A DNA stretch of 10,834 nt from NCBI GenBank assembly GCA_021784995.1, contig JAJYHA010000380.1:1-10834 (forward strand). The letters run 5' to 3'. Source of the stretch: Myxococcales bacterium. Lineage in GTDB: Bacteria; Myxococcota; Myxococcia; Myxococcales; Anaeromyxobacteraceae. The notes beneath the pieces were generated by a model that had not been told where the DNA came from, did no database searches, and saw only the letters and a program-made list of their open reading frames with translations. A program made the position numbers and the translations under genes. Shown in pieces: positions 1 through 7,171 of the stretch. Numbering within the stretch: position 1 is the stretch's first letter; the number at the start of each line of letters is the position of its first letter.

Positions 1-768
1 GGCCCGCGGCGCCACCGCTTCGGCACCCCGCGGGACCTCGTGGTGGGCATGACCTTCGTGCGCGCCGACGGGGTGGTCGCCAAGGGGGGCGGGAAGGTGG
101 TGAAGAACGTGGCGGGGTTCGACGTGCCGCGCCTGCTGGTCGGGTCGCTGGGCACGCTGGGCCTCGTCGCGACGGTCACCTTCCGGCTGCACCCGCTCCC
201 CGAGGCGGAGTCCACGCTGCTCGTCCCGGCGCTCGACGCGGCGGCCGCGCGCACGGTGGTGGCGAGGCTGGTCTCGTCGCAGCTCGAGCCCTCCTCGGCG
301 GCGGTCATCCTGGAGGGTGGCCACCTCCGCCTCGGCGTGCGCTTCGAGGGCTTCGGCCCCGGCGTGGCGGAGCAGCGCGATCGCCTCCTCGCGCTGGTCG
401 CGGAGCTCCACCTCCCGGCGGAGCCGCTCGACGAAGCCTCGGCGCGCGCGTTCTGGTCTCGCCACGACGTCATCCGCTCGGAGGGCGAGCTGCGGGCGAA
501 GCTGGCGGCCCCGCCGGCCACGCTGGCGGAGGTCGCGACGGGACCGCTCCGGCGGCTCCTGGGGGCGCTCTCCGGGGGCGCCGCGGTCCTCTACCCCACG
601 CTGGGGGTCGCCTTCGCGTCGGGCGCCGCGGCCGACGCGGGCGCCGCCGCCGAGGCGGTGCGCCAGGCGCGGTCGGCGCTGGCGCCGCTCGGCGGGACGC
701 TGATCGTGACGGCGGCGCCTGCCTCGATCCGCGCCGGGGTCGACGTCTGGGGGCGGCGCTCGCCGTGA
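1..768 (+). CDS. glcE: Glycolate oxidase FAD-binding subunit GlcE, 5'-truncated and frameshifted near its end
   Basis: The reading frame is open from base 1, so the gene begins outside the window. The visible 255 codons match the second half of the FAD-binding (PCMH-type) fold of GlcE: a GPRR...FGTPRDLVVG stretch, then the diagnostic KGGGKVVKNVAGFDVPRL segment and GSLGTLG. GlcE works with GlcD and GlcF to oxidise glycolate (or a related 2-hydroxyacid) to the 2-oxoacid, passing electrons towards the membrane. E. coli GlcE is about 350 residues, so roughly 95-100 N-terminal residues are missing here. The frame stops early at 766-768. The expected C-terminal tail (LDPERRLAPGRFVGGL) is present just downstream in the frame that ends at 837-839. 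One extra G in the run at 749-753 would restore DVWGAALAVMRR and a stop overlapping the glcF start. The homology is seen in sequence; whether the shift is biological or a sequencing error cannot be decided here. Confidence 0.85.
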   Translation, partial: GPRRHRFGTPRDLVVGMTFVRADGVVAKGGGKVVKNVAGFDVPRLLVGSLGTLGLVATVTFRLHPLPEAESTLLVPALDAAAARTVVARLVSSQLEPSSAAVILEGGHLRLGVRFEGFGPGVAEQRDRLLALVAELHLPAEPLDEASARAFWSRHDVIRSEGELRAKLAAPPATLAEVATGPLRRLLGALSGGAAVLYPTLGVAFASGAAADAGAAAEAVRQARSALAPLGGTLIVTAAPASIRAGVDVWGRRSP

Positions 769-839
769 TGCGCCGCGTGAAGCACGAGCTCGATCCGGAG
801 CGGCGCCTGGCGCCGGGGCGCTTCGTGGGGGGGCTGTGA
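769..839 (+). other. glcE: Out-of-frame C-terminal coding remnant of glcE
   Basis: Read in the frame starting at 753, this stretch encodes the family-typical GlcE ending MRRVKHELDPERRLAPGR followed by FVGGL, with the stop TGA at 837-839. That stop overlaps the ATG of glcF (TGATG, 837-841), the arrangement expected for translational coupling. It is cut off from the upstream frame by a one-base deletion in the G-run at 749-753. Confidence 0.8.
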
Positions 840-2182
840 TGGAGAGCGTGACCCGGATCCCACCCCGGACGGACGACCGGGCACCGGCGCACGCCCGGAC
901 CCCCGCCGACGACTGCGTCCACTGCGGCTTCTGCCTCCCGACCTGCCCCACCTACGTGTCGTGGGGAGAGGAGATGGACTCGCCGCGCGGGCGCATCGAC
1001 CTCTTCCGCGCCCTCGCCGACGGGCGCATCGCGCTCGACGCGACGGTGGCGCGACATTTCGACCGGTGCCTCGGCTGCATGGCGTGCATGACCGCCTGCC
1101 CTTCGGGGGTCCGGTACGACCTCGTCCTCGAGCGCGCGCGCAGCCGCGTCGAGGCGACCCTGCCGCGCTCCCGCGCCGAGCGCCTCCACCGGCGCCTGGT
1201 GTTCGCGCTCTTCCCGCACCCGTCCCGGCTGCGCCTCGTCGCCCTCCTGCTCCTCCTCCTGCGGATCACCGGCCTCCAGCGGCTGCTGCGCGCATCCGGG
1301 CTGCTGCGGCGCCTCTCCCCGCGGCTGGCGCAGCTCGAGGCGCTCGCTCCCTCGATCGGCCCGGAGCACGTGACCGCGCGCCTCCCGGCGCGGACGAGCC
1401 CGGCCGGAGCCGGGCGGCTGCGGGTGGGGCTCGTCGCCGGATGCGTGCAGCGCGTCTTCTTCCCGGGCGTCAACGCCGCCACGGTGCGCGTCCTCGCCGC
1501 CGAGGGGTGCGAGGTGGTCGTCCCGCCCGGGCAAGGGTGCTGTGGCTCGCTCTCGTCACACGCCGGCCGGGAGGAGGAGGCCCTGGCGATGGCGCGCGCG
1601 CTCATCGCCCGGTTCGAGGCGGAGCCCGTCGACGTCATCGCCATCAACGCGGCCGGCTGCGGCTCGACCCTGAAGGACTACGGGCGGCTGCTCGCGCACG
1701 ATCCCGCGTGGGCAGACCGCGCCGCCGCCTTCGCGGGGAAGGTCCGTGACATCACGGAGCTGCTCGCCTCGCTCGAGCCTCGCGCCACGCGCCACCCGCT
1801 GCCGCTCCGGGTGGCCTACCACTCCTCCTGCCACCTCGGCCACGCGCAGCGCCTGCAGGAGCCGCCGCGACGGGTGCTGCGCGGGATCCCCGAGCTGGAG
1901 CTGGTCGAGATCCCGGACGCGGACCAGTGCTGCGGGAGCGCCGGCGTGTACAATCTCTTCGAGCCCGAGAGCGCCGCCGAGATCGGCCGGCGCAAGGCCG
2001 CCAGCGTGGCCGCCACCCGCGCCGACCTGGTCGCCAGCGCCAACCCCGGCTGCACGCTCCACATCGAGCGCTTCCTCCGCGAGCGCGGCGTCGCGCTCCA
2101 GGCGGCGCACCCGGTCGAGATCCTCGACTGGTCGATCCGTGGCTGCGATCCCGGGGCGCTCGTGCGCCCGCCGGGACGCTGA
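839..2182 (+). CDS. glcF: Glycolate oxidase iron-sulfur subunit GlcF
   Basis: A 447-residue protein carrying electrons from the flavin subunit(s) of a glycolate-oxidase-type complex. Two ferredoxin-like 4Fe-4S motifs lie near the N-terminus: C26, C29, C32, C36 (CVHCGFCLPTCP) and C77, C80, C83, C87 (CLGCMACMTACP). Two cysteine-rich CCG domains follow: C202, C234-C235 (GQGCCGS) and C331, C364-C365 (QCCGSAG), with C405 in NPGC. These are heterodisulfide-reductase-type cluster sites. Residues about 115-155 include a leucine-rich hydrophobic stretch (LVALLLLLLRITGL) that might aid membrane association. The chosen start is ATG 839, which overlaps the glcE stop as TGATG; a GTG directly before it at 836 is also possible. 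A G-rich run at 827-833 could serve as ribosome binding site. The protein is somewhat longer than the ~407-residue E. coli GlcF. Related lactate-oxidising CCG proteins exist, so the exact substrate is inferred from the GlcE neighbour. Confidence 0.92.
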   Translation: MESVTRIPPRTDDRAPAHARTPADDCVHCGFCLPTCPTYVSWGEEMDSPRGRIDLFRALADGRIALDATVARHFDRCLGCMACMTACPSGVRYDLVLERARSRVEATLPRSRAERLHRRLVFALFPHPSRLRLVALLLLLLRITGLQRLLRASGLLRRLSPRLAQLEALAPSIGPEHVTARLPARTSPAGAGRLRVGLVAGCVQRVFFPGVNAATVRVLAAEGCEVVVPPGQGCCGSLSSHAGREEEALAMARALIARFEAEPVDVIAINAAGCGSTLKDYGRLLAHDPAWADRAAAFAGKVRDITELLASLEPRATRHPLPLRVAYHSSCHLGHAQRLQEPPRRVLRGIPELELVEIPDADQCCGSAGVYNLFEPESAAEIGRRKAASVAATRADLVASANPGCTLHIERFLRERGVALQAAHPVEILDWSIRGCDPGALVRPPGR

Positions 2183-2189
2183 AGACAGA

Positions 2190-2474
2190 TCAGCCGACGC
2201 TGAGAAGCCGGCGGAAGAAGCCGGCTCCGACGAAGGCGCGCTCGGGGCGCCGGGCGCTCGCGACCTGGAGCGCTCGCGCCGCGGGCGCGGCGCGCACCCG
2301 CGGGGGCCCGCCGGTGATCCGCCGGAGCTCCGCGCTCGCGCGCTGGAACTCGCGGATCGCCTCGCGGATGCCCTCGCCGCTCGCGTCGCCGTTCAAGGAG
2401 GCGAGCACCGCCTTCCGGTACTGGATCCGGGCCTCCTCGTAGCGGGCCATCACGTGCTGGAGCTCGGTCGTCAT
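2190..2474 (-). CDS. Small helical protein of unknown function
   Basis: A 94-residue protein beginning MTTELQHVMARYEEARIQYR. I do not recognise the family. Start ATG at 2474 is chosen because a strong Shine-Dalgarno (GAGGAG, six bases ahead) precedes it on the minus strand; longer in-frame starts upstream lack one. Residues about 3-27 and 34-54 look like two charged amphipathic helices separated by a Gly/Asp/Ser turn (LNGDASGEG), so a helical hairpin is plausible. Residues 57-83 are Pro/Ala/Arg-rich and basic, then comes a short aromatic/hydrophobic end (FVGAGFFRRLLSVG). No signal peptide or cysteines are seen. It ends 7 bases from the glcF stop (convergent) and is divergent from the CoA-transferase gene. 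The clear ribosome binding site and plausible amino-acid pattern support a real gene; function is unknown. Confidence 0.6.
   Translation of the reverse strand: MTTELQHVMARYEEARIQYRKAVLASLNGDASGEGIREAIREFQRASAELRRITGGPPRVRAAPAARALQVASARRPERAFVGAGFFRRLLSVG
2206..2226. terminator. Candidate hairpin downstream of glcF
   Basis: A perfect 7-bp inverted repeat, AGCCGGC (2206-2212) and GCCGGCT (2220-2226), with a 7-base loop. It begins 24 bases after the glcF stop and lies inside the 3' end of the convergent small gene. There is no T-tract on the + strand, so it is at best an atypical or Rho-assisted terminator. Confidence 0.3.
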
Positions 2475-2765
2475 GGTGTTCTCCTCGCGAGCGTGCGACG
2501 CGGCCGGTTCGCCGTCCAGTTCCTGTCTCGTGCCATAGCCCTGCGCCCCCGCTCGGCGCACGTCCCCGGCCAGGGGACCTGGACCGGGGCCCGCGGTATC
2601 GCGCCGTCACGCTTCGGGAAATGGCCTCGGCACCCGGCCAGGCTCCCATGCCCGTGGGACACGGCAGGACGCCGCTCCGCGCAGGAGCGCGCCGGGCGAG
2701 GCGCCGGCCGCCGGGCCACGCGGGGCCGCCGGCGGCGATGTATGCTCCCGGCCCCGGGAGGGCCG
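2475..2765. other. Divergent intergenic region between the small gene and the CoA-transferase
   Basis: These 291 bases hold the start-side signals of both divergent genes: the GAGGAG site just outside 2474 and a GGGAGGG site (2756-2762) before the ATG at 2766. A perfect 6-bp hairpin lies at 2562-2578 (GTCCCC / GGGGAC, loop GGCCA). An 8-bp GC-only inverted repeat lies at 2707-2714 / 2729-2736. TATGCT at 2741-2746 is a possible -10 element for the CoA-transferase gene, but no good -35 is visible. I see no further gene here. Confidence 0.4.
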
Positions 2766-4040
2766 ATGAGCCGCAGCGCGACAGCCGAGGAAGCCGTCTC
2801 CGTCGTCAGGTCGGGTCACCGCGTGTTCGTGCACGGGGTCGCCGCCGTACCCCGCACGCTGGTGGACGCCATGGTCGCGCGCGCACACGACCTGCGGGTG
2901 GTCGAGATCGTCCAGCTCCACACCGAGGGCGACGCGCCCTACGCCGCTCCCGACCTGGCGCGGAGCTTCCGCGTGAACGCGCTCTTCGTCGGCCCCAGCG
3001 TGCGGCAGGCGGTGCAGGAGGGTCGGGCCGACTACCTGCCCGTCTTCCTCTCCGAGGTCCCGAAGCTCTTCCGCGGCGGGCTCCTCCCGCTCGACGTGGC
3101 GCTCGTGTCCGTCTCGCCGCCCGACCGGCACGGCTTCTGTTCGCTGGGGGTGTCGGTCGACGTCGCGCGGGCCGCCGTGCAGACCGCCCGGACGGTGGTG
3201 GCCCAGGTGAACCCCCTCATGCCGCGCACACACGGCGACGGCCTCATCCACGTGGACGAGATCGACTTCCTGGTGGAGGGCGCCGCGCCCATCCCCGAGC
3301 CGGAGCACCGCGCGCTCACCGACCAGGACCGCGCCATCGGGCGTCACTGCGCGGAGCTGGTGGAGGACGGCGCGACGATCCAGCTCGGCGTGGGTGCGCT
3401 GCCCGACGCGACCCTGGCCGCGCTGGGGGACCACCAGCGGCTCGGGGTCCACTCGGAGATGCTCTCGGACGGCGTCGTGGACCTGGTGGAGCGGGGCGTC
3501 ATCACCGGCGAGGCGAAGCGAGTCGACCCGTGGAAGATCGTGGCCGGCTTCGCCCTGGGCACGCGCCGGCTCTACGACTTCCTGGACGACAACCCCGAGG
3601 TCGCGATGCTCGACATCGGGTACGTGAACGACACCGCGGTGATCCGGCGCAACCCGAAGGTCACCGCCATCAACAGCGCCATCGAGGTGGACCTCACCGG
3701 CCAGGTCTGCGCCGACAGCATCGGCGACCTCCAGTACTCGGGGGTCGGCGGCCAGATGGACTTCATCCGCGGCGCGGCGCTGTCGGAGGGCGGGAAGCCC
3801 ATCATCGCCCTCCCCTCCGTCACCAGCTCCGGCGAGTCGCGCATCGTGCCCTTCCTGAAGGCGGGCGCCGGCGTCGTGACCACCCGGGCGCACGTGCACT
3901 TCGTCGTGACGGAGCACGGGATCGCCGACCTGTTCGGCAAGAACCTCCGGCAGCGCGCGGCGGCCCTCATCGCCATCGCCGATCCGCGCCACCGCGACGC
4001 GCTCGCCGCCGAGGCGCAGCGCCGCTTCGGGAGCTGGTGA
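2766..4040 (+). CDS. Acetyl-CoA hydrolase/4-hydroxybutyrate CoA-transferase family protein
   Basis: A 424-residue cytoplasmic enzyme that should move CoA between acyl-CoA (often acetyl-CoA) and a carboxylic acid. Its length matches 4-hydroxybutyrate CoA-transferases (~430-440 residues). Visible family motifs, in order: FVHGVAAVPRTLVDAM near the N-terminus (residues ~20-35), a glycine motif GVGALPDATL starting at G208, VHSEMLSDGVVDL with E231 near the position of the catalytic glutamate region reported for this family, the glycine-rich GVGGQMDFIRGA (G326-) expected at the CoA site, and the C-terminal TEHGIADLFGKNLRQRA. The start ATG 2766 is supported by GGGAGGG at 2756-2762, though its spacing is short; an in-frame ATG at 2742 is less likely. 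It stands alone and is convergent with lpxC. The real acyl substrate (acetate, butyrate, 4-hydroxybutyrate, propionate) cannot be told from sequence. Confidence 0.9.
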   Translation: MSRSATAEEAVSVVRSGHRVFVHGVAAVPRTLVDAMVARAHDLRVVEIVQLHTEGDAPYAAPDLARSFRVNALFVGPSVRQAVQEGRADYLPVFLSEVPKLFRGGLLPLDVALVSVSPPDRHGFCSLGVSVDVARAAVQTARTVVAQVNPLMPRTHGDGLIHVDEIDFLVEGAAPIPEPEHRALTDQDRAIGRHCAELVEDGATIQLGVGALPDATLAALGDHQRLGVHSEMLSDGVVDLVERGVITGEAKRVDPWKIVAGFALGTRRLYDFLDDNPEVAMLDIGYVNDTAVIRRNPKVTAINSAIEVDLTGQVCADSIGDLQYSGVGGQMDFIRGAALSEGGKPIIALPSVTSSGESRIVPFLKAGAGVVTTRAHVHFVVTEHGIADLFGKNLRQRAAALIAIADPRHRDALAAEAQRRFGSW

Positions 4041-4053
4041 GCACCGCGACGGC

Positions 4054-4069
4054 GCGGCGCGCCCGCCGC
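4054..4069. terminator. Weak candidate hairpin between convergent CoA-transferase and lpxC genes
   Basis: GCGGCG (4054-4059) and CGCCGC (4064-4069) form a 6-bp stem with a 4-base loop, in the 51-base gap between the two stop codons. An overlapping alternative stem (GGCGC/GCGCC, 4051-4063) also exists. There is no T-tract on either strand. In DNA this GC-rich such stems arise often by chance. Confidence 0.22.
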
Positions 4070-4091
4070 TCCGCCGCCCAGGGGCGTCGCG

Positions 4092-5021
4092 TCAGGGGGC
4101 GACGGCGGGATCCGGGACGCCGAGCGCGGGGATGCGGATCTGGAGCGGCTCGAGCTCGTCCTCGGCGGAGACGCGCACCACGCGGCAGGCCGAGGGGTCG
4201 GCCAGGAGCTTGCGGACCAGCTCCTGGTTGAGGGCGTGGCCGCTCTTGCGCGCGGTGAAGGCCGCGATGACGGGCATGCCGGCCAGCGTGAGGTCGCCGA
4301 TCGCGTCCAGCACCTTGTGGCGCACGAACTCGTCCGGGAAGCGCAGGCCGTCGGGGTTCAGGATCGAGAACTCGTCGACCACGATCGCGTTCTCGAGGCT
4401 CCCGCCCCGCGCGCGTCCGCTCGCCTTCATCCGCTCGATGTCCCGCACGAAGCAGAAGGTGCGCGCGGGCGCGACCTCGCGCGCGAACCGGCGGTCGCTG
4501 AAGACGAACTCGAACGACTGGTCGGTGATGAGCGGGTGGTTGAAGTCCACGGTGAAGCGGACGCTCATCTCCGGCGCCGGCTCGACGCGCGCCAGCTTGT
4601 CGCCTTGCGCCACCTCGACCGCGTGCTGCACGACCAGGAAACGCTTGCCCATCCGCTGCACCCGGATGCCGGCCTCCTGGACGAGGTAGACGAAGGGCGC
4701 CGACGATCCGTCGAGGATCGGCACCTCCGGTCCGTCCACCTCCACGCGACAGTTGTCGATCCCCAGGCCCGCCAGGGCCGCCAGCACGTGCTCGACGGTG
4801 GCCACGCTGGCCCCGCCCGCGCCGAGCGTGGTGCTGAGCATCGTGTCCACGACGCGCTCGGCGCGCGCCGGGATCTCCACCCCGACGTCGCGACGCGCGA
4901 AGGTGATCCCCGCGTCCGGACTCGCCGGCGCGAGCGTCAAGGTGGCAGGCCTGCCGGAGTGGAGCCCCACGCCGGTGCAGCTCACCCGCCTCGCGACCGT
5001 CCGCTGGTTCCAGTAGGCCAT
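4092..5021 (-). CDS. lpxC: UDP-3-O-acyl-N-acetylglucosamine deacetylase LpxC
   Basis: A 309-residue Zn-dependent deacetylase catalysing the committed step of lipid A synthesis: removal of acetate from UDP-3-O-acyl-GlcNAc in the cytoplasm. All hallmark residues are visible. The VEHVLAAL motif carries catalytic E77 and zinc ligand H78. RHKVLDAIGDL carries zinc ligands H235 and D239 with K236 between. SGH carries general acid/base H262. They align with E. coli E78, H79, H238, K239, D242 and H265. The GVGLHSG segment (residues 17-23) and the length (E. coli 305) also match. Start ATG 5021 is fixed because an in-frame TAG lies two codons upstream. The nearest purine-rich site (GAGGGAG) is about 14 bases upstream, further than usual. 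The gene is monocistronic here, with the divergent rhomboid gene upstream. Its presence shows an LPS-bearing outer membrane. Confidence 0.97.
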   Translation of the reverse strand: MAYWNQRTVARRVSCTGVGLHSGRPATLTLAPASPDAGITFARRDVGVEIPARAERVVDTMLSTTLGAGGASVATVEHVLAALAGLGIDNCRVEVDGPEVPILDGSSAPFVYLVQEAGIRVQRMGKRFLVVQHAVEVAQGDKLARVEPAPEMSVRFTVDFNHPLITDQSFEFVFSDRRFAREVAPARTFCFVRDIERMKASGRARGGSLENAIVVDEFSILNPDGLRFPDEFVRHKVLDAIGDLTLAGMPVIAAFTARKSGHALNQELVRKLLADPSACRVVRVSAEDELEPLQIRIPALGVPDPAVAP

Positions 5022-5404
5022 GAGTGTCTAAGCCGCTCCCTCAAACCCCACACGCCACGAGAGGTTTCGCCGAAGAGCGAGATCCTCCGCCGCGACCGAC
5101 CCCTCACGACACCGCCCACACGTCACCGTTCGTCATCACGAGCAAGCCGTGTGCCATGCTCGCCGGGCCGGCGCTCTTTTAGCACGAGAGCAGGTCGACC
5201 TTGCAACACCCCGAGTAGACGCATGTTTTCTCTCGCGGCGTGGCTGGCGCGAGGCGTTCGGCCGGGAGCGCTCCTGCCGCGCGTCGCCCAGGTGCGACAT
5301 TCGTGTCACGGTGTGTCACCGCCCGCGCAATCTTGACGCCGTGGGTTATACCCGGGGAACACCAGGCGAAGCGAACATCCGCTCGCGCTCGGGACCCCAG
5401 CGAC
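5022..5404. other. 383-base gene-free region between divergent lpxC and rhomboid genes
   Basis: No convincing gene is found. The region is less GC-rich than its neighbours, as expected for regulatory DNA. Minus-strand candidate promoter for lpxC: TTGCAA (5201-5206) with TAAAAG (5176-5181 complement), spacer 19, leaving a leader of about 150 bases. Plus strand: TTGACG at 5333-5338 and TTATAC at 5346-5351 are too close together (7 bases) to be one sigma-70 promoter. A direct repeat built on GTGTCAC lies at 5302-5321. A short hairpin GCTCT/AGAGC spans about 5173-5191. A 37-codon ORF at 5223-5336 has no coding character. Confidence 0.5.
5302..5321. repeat. 10-base direct repeat (CGTGTCACGG / TGTGTCACCG)
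   Basis: Two adjacent 10-base units share the core GTGTCAC (5303-5309 and 5313-5319), 8 of 10 positions identical. The phasing is one helical turn, as in tandem sites for response regulators or other dimeric regulators. It lies 84 bases before the rhomboid GTG start and just upstream of TTGACG. Role is inferred only. Confidence 0.35.
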
Positions 5405-6106
5405 GTGATTCCCCTCAAGGACGACGTCCCGCTCCGCCGCGCTCCCGTCGTGACGGTGGCGCTCATCGTGGCCAACGCGATCGTGTTCCTCTGGCAAGAG
5501 CTGGCGGTGGGATTGCCGCTGTCGGTCCAGATCGGCGGCGCGATCCCCTACGAGATCCTCTCGCTGCGCGACGTGTCGCCACCCGACCTCGTGCCGCCGC
5601 CGTTCACCATCCTGACCAGCATGTTCCTGCACGGCGGGTTCCTCCACATCGCCGGCAACATGCTGTTCCTCTGGATCTTCGGGAACAACGTGGAGGACGC
5701 GCTGGGCCGCGCGCGATTCCTGGCCTTCTACCTGGTGGCGGGCGTCGTCGCGGCGCTGGCACAGGTGGCGGTCGCCGCCGCGGGCGATCCGTCGTCGCTC
5801 CTCGTCCCCATGGTCGGCGCGAGCGGCGCCATCGCCGGCGTGCTCGCCGCGTACATGGTGCTCTTCCCGCGCGCCCGCGTGCTCACGCTCGTCCCGATCC
5901 TCTTCTTCATCCGCCTCGTCTACCTGCCGGCCGCGTTCTTCATCGGGCTCTGGTTCGTGATCCAGCTCGCGAGCGCGCTGCTGGGTGGCGAAGGCAGCGG
6001 CGTCGCCTTCGTGGCGCACGTGGGCGGCTTCGTCGCGGGGTGGCTGCTCGTGCACCTCATGACCCCGCGCGACCACGGCTGGCGTCCCCGGCGCGCGGGC
6101 TGGTGA
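5405..6106 (+). CDS. Rhomboid family intramembrane serine protease
   Basis: A 233-residue polytopic membrane protease expected to cut transmembrane substrates within the bilayer. The catalytic dyad is intact: S140 in GASGAIAG and H205 in AHVGGFVAG. The conserved H81 and N85 of HGGFLHIAGNMLFL, which shape the oxyanion region, are present too. Hydrophobic segments lie at about 13-33, 79-93, 104-126, 137-153, 159-176, 177-194 and 201-219, consistent with a six- or seven-helix core. GTG 5405 is chosen as start because it yields MIPLKDDVP, the usual opening of this rhomboid subfamily; the longer frame from 5240 adds ~55 residues of non-coding character. No strong Shine-Dalgarno precedes it. The gene is divergent from lpxC and convergent with ruvB. 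Substrates are unknown. Confidence 0.93.
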   Translation: MIPLKDDVPLRRAPVVTVALIVANAIVFLWQELAVGLPLSVQIGGAIPYEILSLRDVSPPDLVPPPFTILTSMFLHGGFLHIAGNMLFLWIFGNNVEDALGRARFLAFYLVAGVVAALAQVAVAAAGDPSSLLVPMVGASGAIAGVLAAYMVLFPRARVLTLVPILFFIRLVYLPAAFFIGLWFVIQLASALLGGEGSGVAFVAHVGGFVAGWLLVHLMTPRDHGWRPRRAGW

Positions 6107-6107
6107 C

Positions 6108-6137
6108 GCGCGCCGCCCGCCGGTCGGTCCGGCGCGC
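6108..6137. terminator. Candidate bidirectional hairpin between rhomboid and ruvB stops
   Basis: A perfect 8-bp inverted repeat, GCGCGCCG (6108-6115) and CGGCGCGC (6130-6137), with a 14-base loop. It starts 2 bases after the rhomboid TGA and its right arm touches the ruvB stop (complement of 6137-6139). Being between convergent genes, it could stop both transcripts. No T-tract follows on either strand. Confidence 0.4.
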
Positions 6138-7165
6138 TAGAGGAGCCCGCCCTGCTTGCCGCCCGGCCGCGTCCGACCGAGGTGCGCGTACGCGGCCGGC
6201 AACGCCACGCGGCCGCGCGGGGAGCGCGCGAGGTAGCCCTCGCGGACGAGGAAGGGCTCGTAGACGTCCTCGAGGGTCCCGGCCTCCTCGCCCACCGCCG
6301 CGGCGACGGCCTCGATCCCGACCGGCCCACCCGCGAAGGTCTCGATGACGACCGCCAGGATCCTGCGGTCCATCGCGTCGAGCCCCTTCGCGTCCACCTC
6401 GAGCCGGGAGAGCGTCAGCTCGACGATGTCGCGGTCGAGGCGGCCGTTCCCCTCCACCTGCGCGAAGTCGCGCGCGCGCTGCAGCAGCCGGATGGCGATG
6501 CGCGGCGTCCCCCGCGAGCGGCGCGCCAGCTCCTCCGCCGCCTCGGGCTCGACGGCCAGCCCCAGCTTGCGCGCCGCGCGCTCCGCGATCTCCTTCAGCT
6601 CCCGGGCGCCGTAGTAGTCGAGGCGGTCCTGGATGGGGAACCGGTCGCGCAGCGGGCTCGCCAGCAGCCCGGTGCGCGTCGTGGCGCCCACGAGGGTGAA
6701 GCGCTCCAGCCGCATCTCCATCGTCTGGGCTCCGATGCCCGCGCCCAGCACCACGTCGAAGCGGAAGTCCTCCATCGCCGGGTAGAGCGCCTCCTCGACC
6801 GCGGGGGAGAGGCGGTGGATCTCGTCGATGAAGAGGATGTCTCGCGGCGCGAGCGCGGTGAGCAGGCCCGCCAGATCGCCCTTCTTGACCAGGGCCGGGC
6901 CGCTGGTGACGTGGAGCGAGACCTTCAGCTCGCGCGCGAGGATGTGCGCCAGCGAGGTCTTGCCCAGCCCCGGGGGACCGGAGAGCAGGACGTGGTCGAG
7001 CGCCTCGCCACGCTCGCGGGCCGCGCGTGCGTACACCTTGAGGTTCGAGACCAGCTTCTCCTGCCCGACGTACTCCTCGAAGCTCGTGGGCCGGAGGGAC
7101 TGCTCCAGCCGCTCCTCTCCCGCGCTGGCCTCGGCGGAGAGATCGCGGACCGGACGCGGGGGCAC
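6137..7165 (-). CDS. ruvB: Holliday junction branch migration helicase RuvB
   Basis: A hexameric AAA+ ATPase that, with RuvA, drives branch migration of Holliday junctions in recombination repair. Counting from GTG 7165 (342 residues): Walker A GPPGLGKT at 63-70, Walker B DEIH at 114-117, sensor 1 GATTRTG at 160-166, the arginine-rich PLRDRF motif at 172-176 (arginine-finger region), and sensor 2 GTPRIA around 219-224. The C-terminal winged-helix DNA-binding domain spans about 255-335. The start is uncertain. GTG 7192 would add nine residues (MGPLCYVAL) whose codons look intergenic. GTG 7165 is favoured because a TANNNT box (TACGTT) lies exactly 6 bases ahead. Neither start has a Shine-Dalgarno. 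A strong GGAGG site sits near 7224-7228, ahead of a GTG at 7218 that is out of frame with ruvB. The gene is last in the ruvC-ruvA-ruvB order. Confidence 0.97.
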   Translation of the reverse strand: MPPRPVRDLSAEASAGEERLEQSLRPTSFEEYVGQEKLVSNLKVYARAARERGEALDHVLLSGPPGLGKTSLAHILARELKVSLHVTSGPALVKKGDLAGLLTALAPRDILFIDEIHRLSPAVEEALYPAMEDFRFDVVLGAGIGAQTMEMRLERFTLVGATTRTGLLASPLRDRFPIQDRLDYYGARELKEIAERAARKLGLAVEPEAAEELARRSRGTPRIAIRLLQRARDFAQVEGNGRLDRDIVELTLSRLEVDAKGLDAMDRRILAVVIETFAGGPVGIEAVAAAVGEEAGTLEDVYEPFLVREGYLARSPRGRVALPAAYAHLGRTRPGGKQGGLL

Positions 7166-7171
7166 CAAGGC

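Noticed and set aside
470..1534. 354-codon minus-strand ORF overlapping glcE and glcF
   Set aside because: Pro/Arg/Ala-rich antisense shadow of genuine glcE/glcF; no recognisable motif, and the + strand products are clear family members.
2485..2560. Possible sigma-54 promoter (TGGCAC) on the minus strand upstream of the small gene
   Set aside because: TGGCAC is present, but the required GC element ten bases after the GG is missing.
1746..2765. Upstream extension of the CoA-transferase frame back to 1746
   Set aside because: The extension overlaps glcF and is Arg/Ser/Ala-rich shadow sequence. The enzyme's conserved N-terminus begins at MSRSATAEEAV (2766) after a purine-rich ribosome binding site.
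5223..5336. 37-codon ORF starting at ATG 5223 in the lpxC-rhomboid spacer
   Set aside because: No ribosome binding site, no homology recognised, and it overlaps the regulatory-looking repeats; judged non-coding.
5240..5404. N-terminal extension of the rhomboid gene from ATG 5240
   Set aside because: The added ~55 residues are Arg/Ala-rich with no signal or membrane character and run through the GTGTCAC repeats. GTG 5405 gives the usual MIPLKDDVP opening.
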